Source of the DNA: an uncultured bacterium
Lineage (GTDB): Bacteria > Bacillota > Clostridia > Oscillospirales > Oscillospiraceae
Assembly (NCBI GenBank): GCA_905214155.1
Contig: CAJMLC010000027.1
Span: 1-15,856 of the forward strand
Length of the DNA stretch: 15,856 nt
Direction of reading: 5' to 3'
Positions 14,409-15,856 of this stretch are shown here, in pieces; position 1 is the first letter of the stretch, and each line of letters starts with the position of its first letter. A program made the translations under genes and the position numbers. A model generated the notes under the pieces. That model was not told where the DNA came from and ran no database searches. It worked only from the letters and a program-made list of their open reading frames with translations.

Positions 14409-15758
14409 ATGGACGAAGAACGGAACTTTACAATCGAGCCGGAGGACGAACCCCCGGCGCAATCGGAATATACGCAGCCGGAGACACCGGAAGAACCAAA
14501 GAAAAAGCGGCGGACGTGGCTGAAGATCACGGCGCTGCTGCTGGCGCTGGCCATTGTGGCGAGCCTCGGGCGGAGTTTGCTCCGCAGCGCGATCAACGGG
14601 CTGGAGGCCCGCAATCAGGACAGCAATACCGCGGAGCCGGAGAAGACCGAAACGGAAGCGACGCAGAAGACAGGCGATGCGTCCTACCGCCGTGAGCTGA
14701 CACCGCTCCCTGAGACCCTTCCGACCTACGACAGCGGCAAGACGCTGACTGCGCAGGAGGTCTACAGCATCAATGTGGATGCGGTGTGCGGCATTGCGAC
14801 CGAGGTGACGACGAATGTGTTCGGGCAGACGACATCGACGGCGGTCGTGGGCAGCGGATTCGTGCTGACGGAAGACGGCTACGTCGTGACGAACAACCAC
14901 GTCGTAGAGGGCACGGACAATGTGTCCGTCAAGCTGCACGACGGGAGCACATATCCGGCGGAGATCGTCGGCGGCGATTCGCTGAGCGATGTGGCGCTGC
15001 TGAAGATCGAGGCGGAGGGACTCTCGCACGTGGCGGTCGGCGATTCGGACGCCATCGCCGTCGGCGAGGGGTGCATCGCCATCGGCAATCCGCTGGGCGA
15101 GCTGACGTTCACGATGACGGGCGGCTATGTCAGCGCGCTGCCGCGCGAAATCAACATCAGCGGCAAGCCCATCAGCATGTTCCAGACCGACGCGGCCATC
15201 AACGCGGGCAACTCCGGCGGGCCGCTGTTCGACATGGCGGGCAACGTCATCGGGATCACGAGCGCGAAAATTTCCGGCATGGCCGGGTCCGGCGCGATGA
15301 TCGAGGGCGTGGGTTTTGCCATCCCAATCAACGAGGCGCTGCGCGTCGTCTATGACTTGCAGGAATACGGTTATGTGCGCGGGCGGGCGTTCCTCGGCGT
15401 GACGGTCAAGGAGCTGGACGCCGCGACGGCGGATACCTACGGACTGCCGGTGGGGCCGATCGTGCAGAGCGTGGTCGCGGACAGCTGCGCGGACAGGGCT
15501 GGGATCGCCGTGAAGGACATCATTCTGCGCTTCAACGGCAGGATGGTACAGACGTACACGCAGCTGATGTCGGCACTGAACAAGTGCAGCGCGGGCGACG
15601 AGGTGACGCTCCACATCTACCGCGCGGGCGCGGAGCTGGATGTGACGCTGACGCTCGACGAGCGGCCGGAGGAGCAGACCGTGCGGAAGGTGGAGCAGGG
15701 CGACGTCGACAACACGGAGGAATACAGCTATTATTATGACCCCGAGCGGGAGGAATAA
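14409..15758 (+). CDS. htrA: Second membrane-anchored HtrA-type serine protease with PDZ domain
   Basis: A 449-residue S1C protease, paralogous to the one at 8788-10176. An acidic cytoplasmic tail (1-30) and KKKRR (31-35) precede one membrane helix (about 37-58). A linker, the protease domain (about 113-315) and one PDZ domain (about 325-416) follow. The triad is His164 (TNNHVVEG), Asp194 (LSDVALLKI) and Ser269 (GNSGG). It ends in an acidic Tyr-rich tail. Unlike its paralogue it has four cysteines outside the membrane (127, 222, 360, 393). It begins 3 bp after the ECF fusion stop, with AGAGG 6 bp before the ATG, so it is cotranscribed with the transporter. A role in quality control of the lipoprotein or transporter is possible but unproven. 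Confidence 0.95.
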   Translation: MDEERNFTIEPEDEPPAQSEYTQPETPEEPKKKRRTWLKITALLLALAIVASLGRSLLRSAINGLEARNQDSNTAEPEKTETEATQKTGDASYRRELTPLPETLPTYDSGKTLTAQEVYSINVDAVCGIATEVTTNVFGQTTSTAVVGSGFVLTEDGYVVTNNHVVEGTDNVSVKLHDGSTYPAEIVGGDSLSDVALLKIEAEGLSHVAVGDSDAIAVGEGCIAIGNPLGELTFTMTGGYVSALPREINISGKPISMFQTDAAINAGNSGGPLFDMAGNVIGITSAKISGMAGSGAMIEGVGFAIPINEALRVVYDLQEYGYVRGRAFLGVTVKELDAATADTYGLPVGPIVQSVVADSCADRAGIAVKDIILRFNGRMVQTYTQLMSALNKCSAGDEVTLHIYRAGAELDVTLTLDERPEEQTVRKVEQGDVDNTEEYSYYYDPEREE

Positions 15759-15759
15759 G

Positions 15760-15793
15760 AAACCGGCGGCCCCATGAGGGGCCGCCGGTTTTT
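15760..15793 (+). terminator. Intrinsic terminator of the ECF-htrA operon
   Basis: A perfect 14-bp stem (15760-15773 with 15778-15791) around the loop ATGA, GC-rich in its core, with a T5 run (15789-15793). It begins one base after the stop codon of the second htrA gene. The remaining 63 bases of the window show no supported gene. Confidence 0.93.
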
Positions 15794-15856
15794 CAACCCT
15801 ATTTTCACTGCCAGAAAAGGAAATGAATTTTGCGCCCTCATTCTTTTCTTTCTCTT

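Noticed and set aside
13689..15614. Long - strand open frame (641 codons) opposite the ECF fusion and second htrA
   Set aside because: Extremely His/Arg-rich composition, no domain and no ribosome binding site; a shadow of the + strand genes.
1..15856. CRISPR array, tRNA, rRNA, insertion sequence or prophage gene
   Set aside because: No regularly spaced direct repeats with unique spacers, no cloverleaf or rRNA segment, and no transposase, integrase or phage protein was seen.

Overview
The window is about 15.9 kb of GC-rich, densely coding bacterial DNA. Gene order (glgB-glgC-glgD-glgA with a separate GlgD subunit), strong AGGAGG-type ribosome binding sites, S1C (HtrA) proteases anchored by an N-terminal membrane helix, and an ECF transporter with a DUF4430 lipoprotein all point to a high-GC Firmicute. 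The best guess is a gut member of Oscillospirales (Clostridia). This is inferred from protein character only; no rRNA or other marker gene is present.

Layout. (1) 1-533 holds no convincing gene. It carries a cluster of hairpins (17-156), a possible short transcript with its own promoter and terminator-like hairpin (239-455), and a good sigma-A promoter (476-504) for the next operon. (2) 534-8077 is a glycogen operon on the + strand: glgB (branching enzyme), glgC (ADP-glucose pyrophosphorylase), glgD (its degenerate partner), glgA (glycogen synthase) and a cytoplasmic GH13 alpha-glucan hydrolase. A UUCG-capped hairpin follows, then a maltose/galactoside O-acetyltransferase-like gene (8129-8722) that has no room for a promoter of its own. 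(3) An 18-bp perfect stem at 8724-8762 separates this block from a convergent gene, htrA (8788-10176, - strand). (4) A divergent control region (10177-10414) carries six hexamers at exact 11-bp period, placed to serve promoters in both directions. (5) 10415-15758 is a second + strand operon: a DUF4430 (transcobalamin C-terminal-like) surface lipoprotein, an EcfT membrane protein, an unusual 875-residue fusion of two ECF ATPases with a membrane S-component-like domain, and a second HtrA protease. A strong intrinsic terminator closes it.

How the genes work together. The first operon makes ADP-glucose, polymerises and branches glycogen, and can trim alpha-glucans. The second is a complete ECF uptake system; the DUF4430 lipoprotein makes a corrinoid (vitamin B12-type) substrate a reasonable but unproven guess. 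Two paralogous HtrA proteases flank the uptake cassette, one divergent and one as its last gene, and a shared phased-repeat control region suggests joint regulation, perhaps by an OmpR/PhoB-type response regulator. The three parts most worth checking are the ATPase-ATPase-S fusion, the phased repeat array, and the unassigned 1-455 region.
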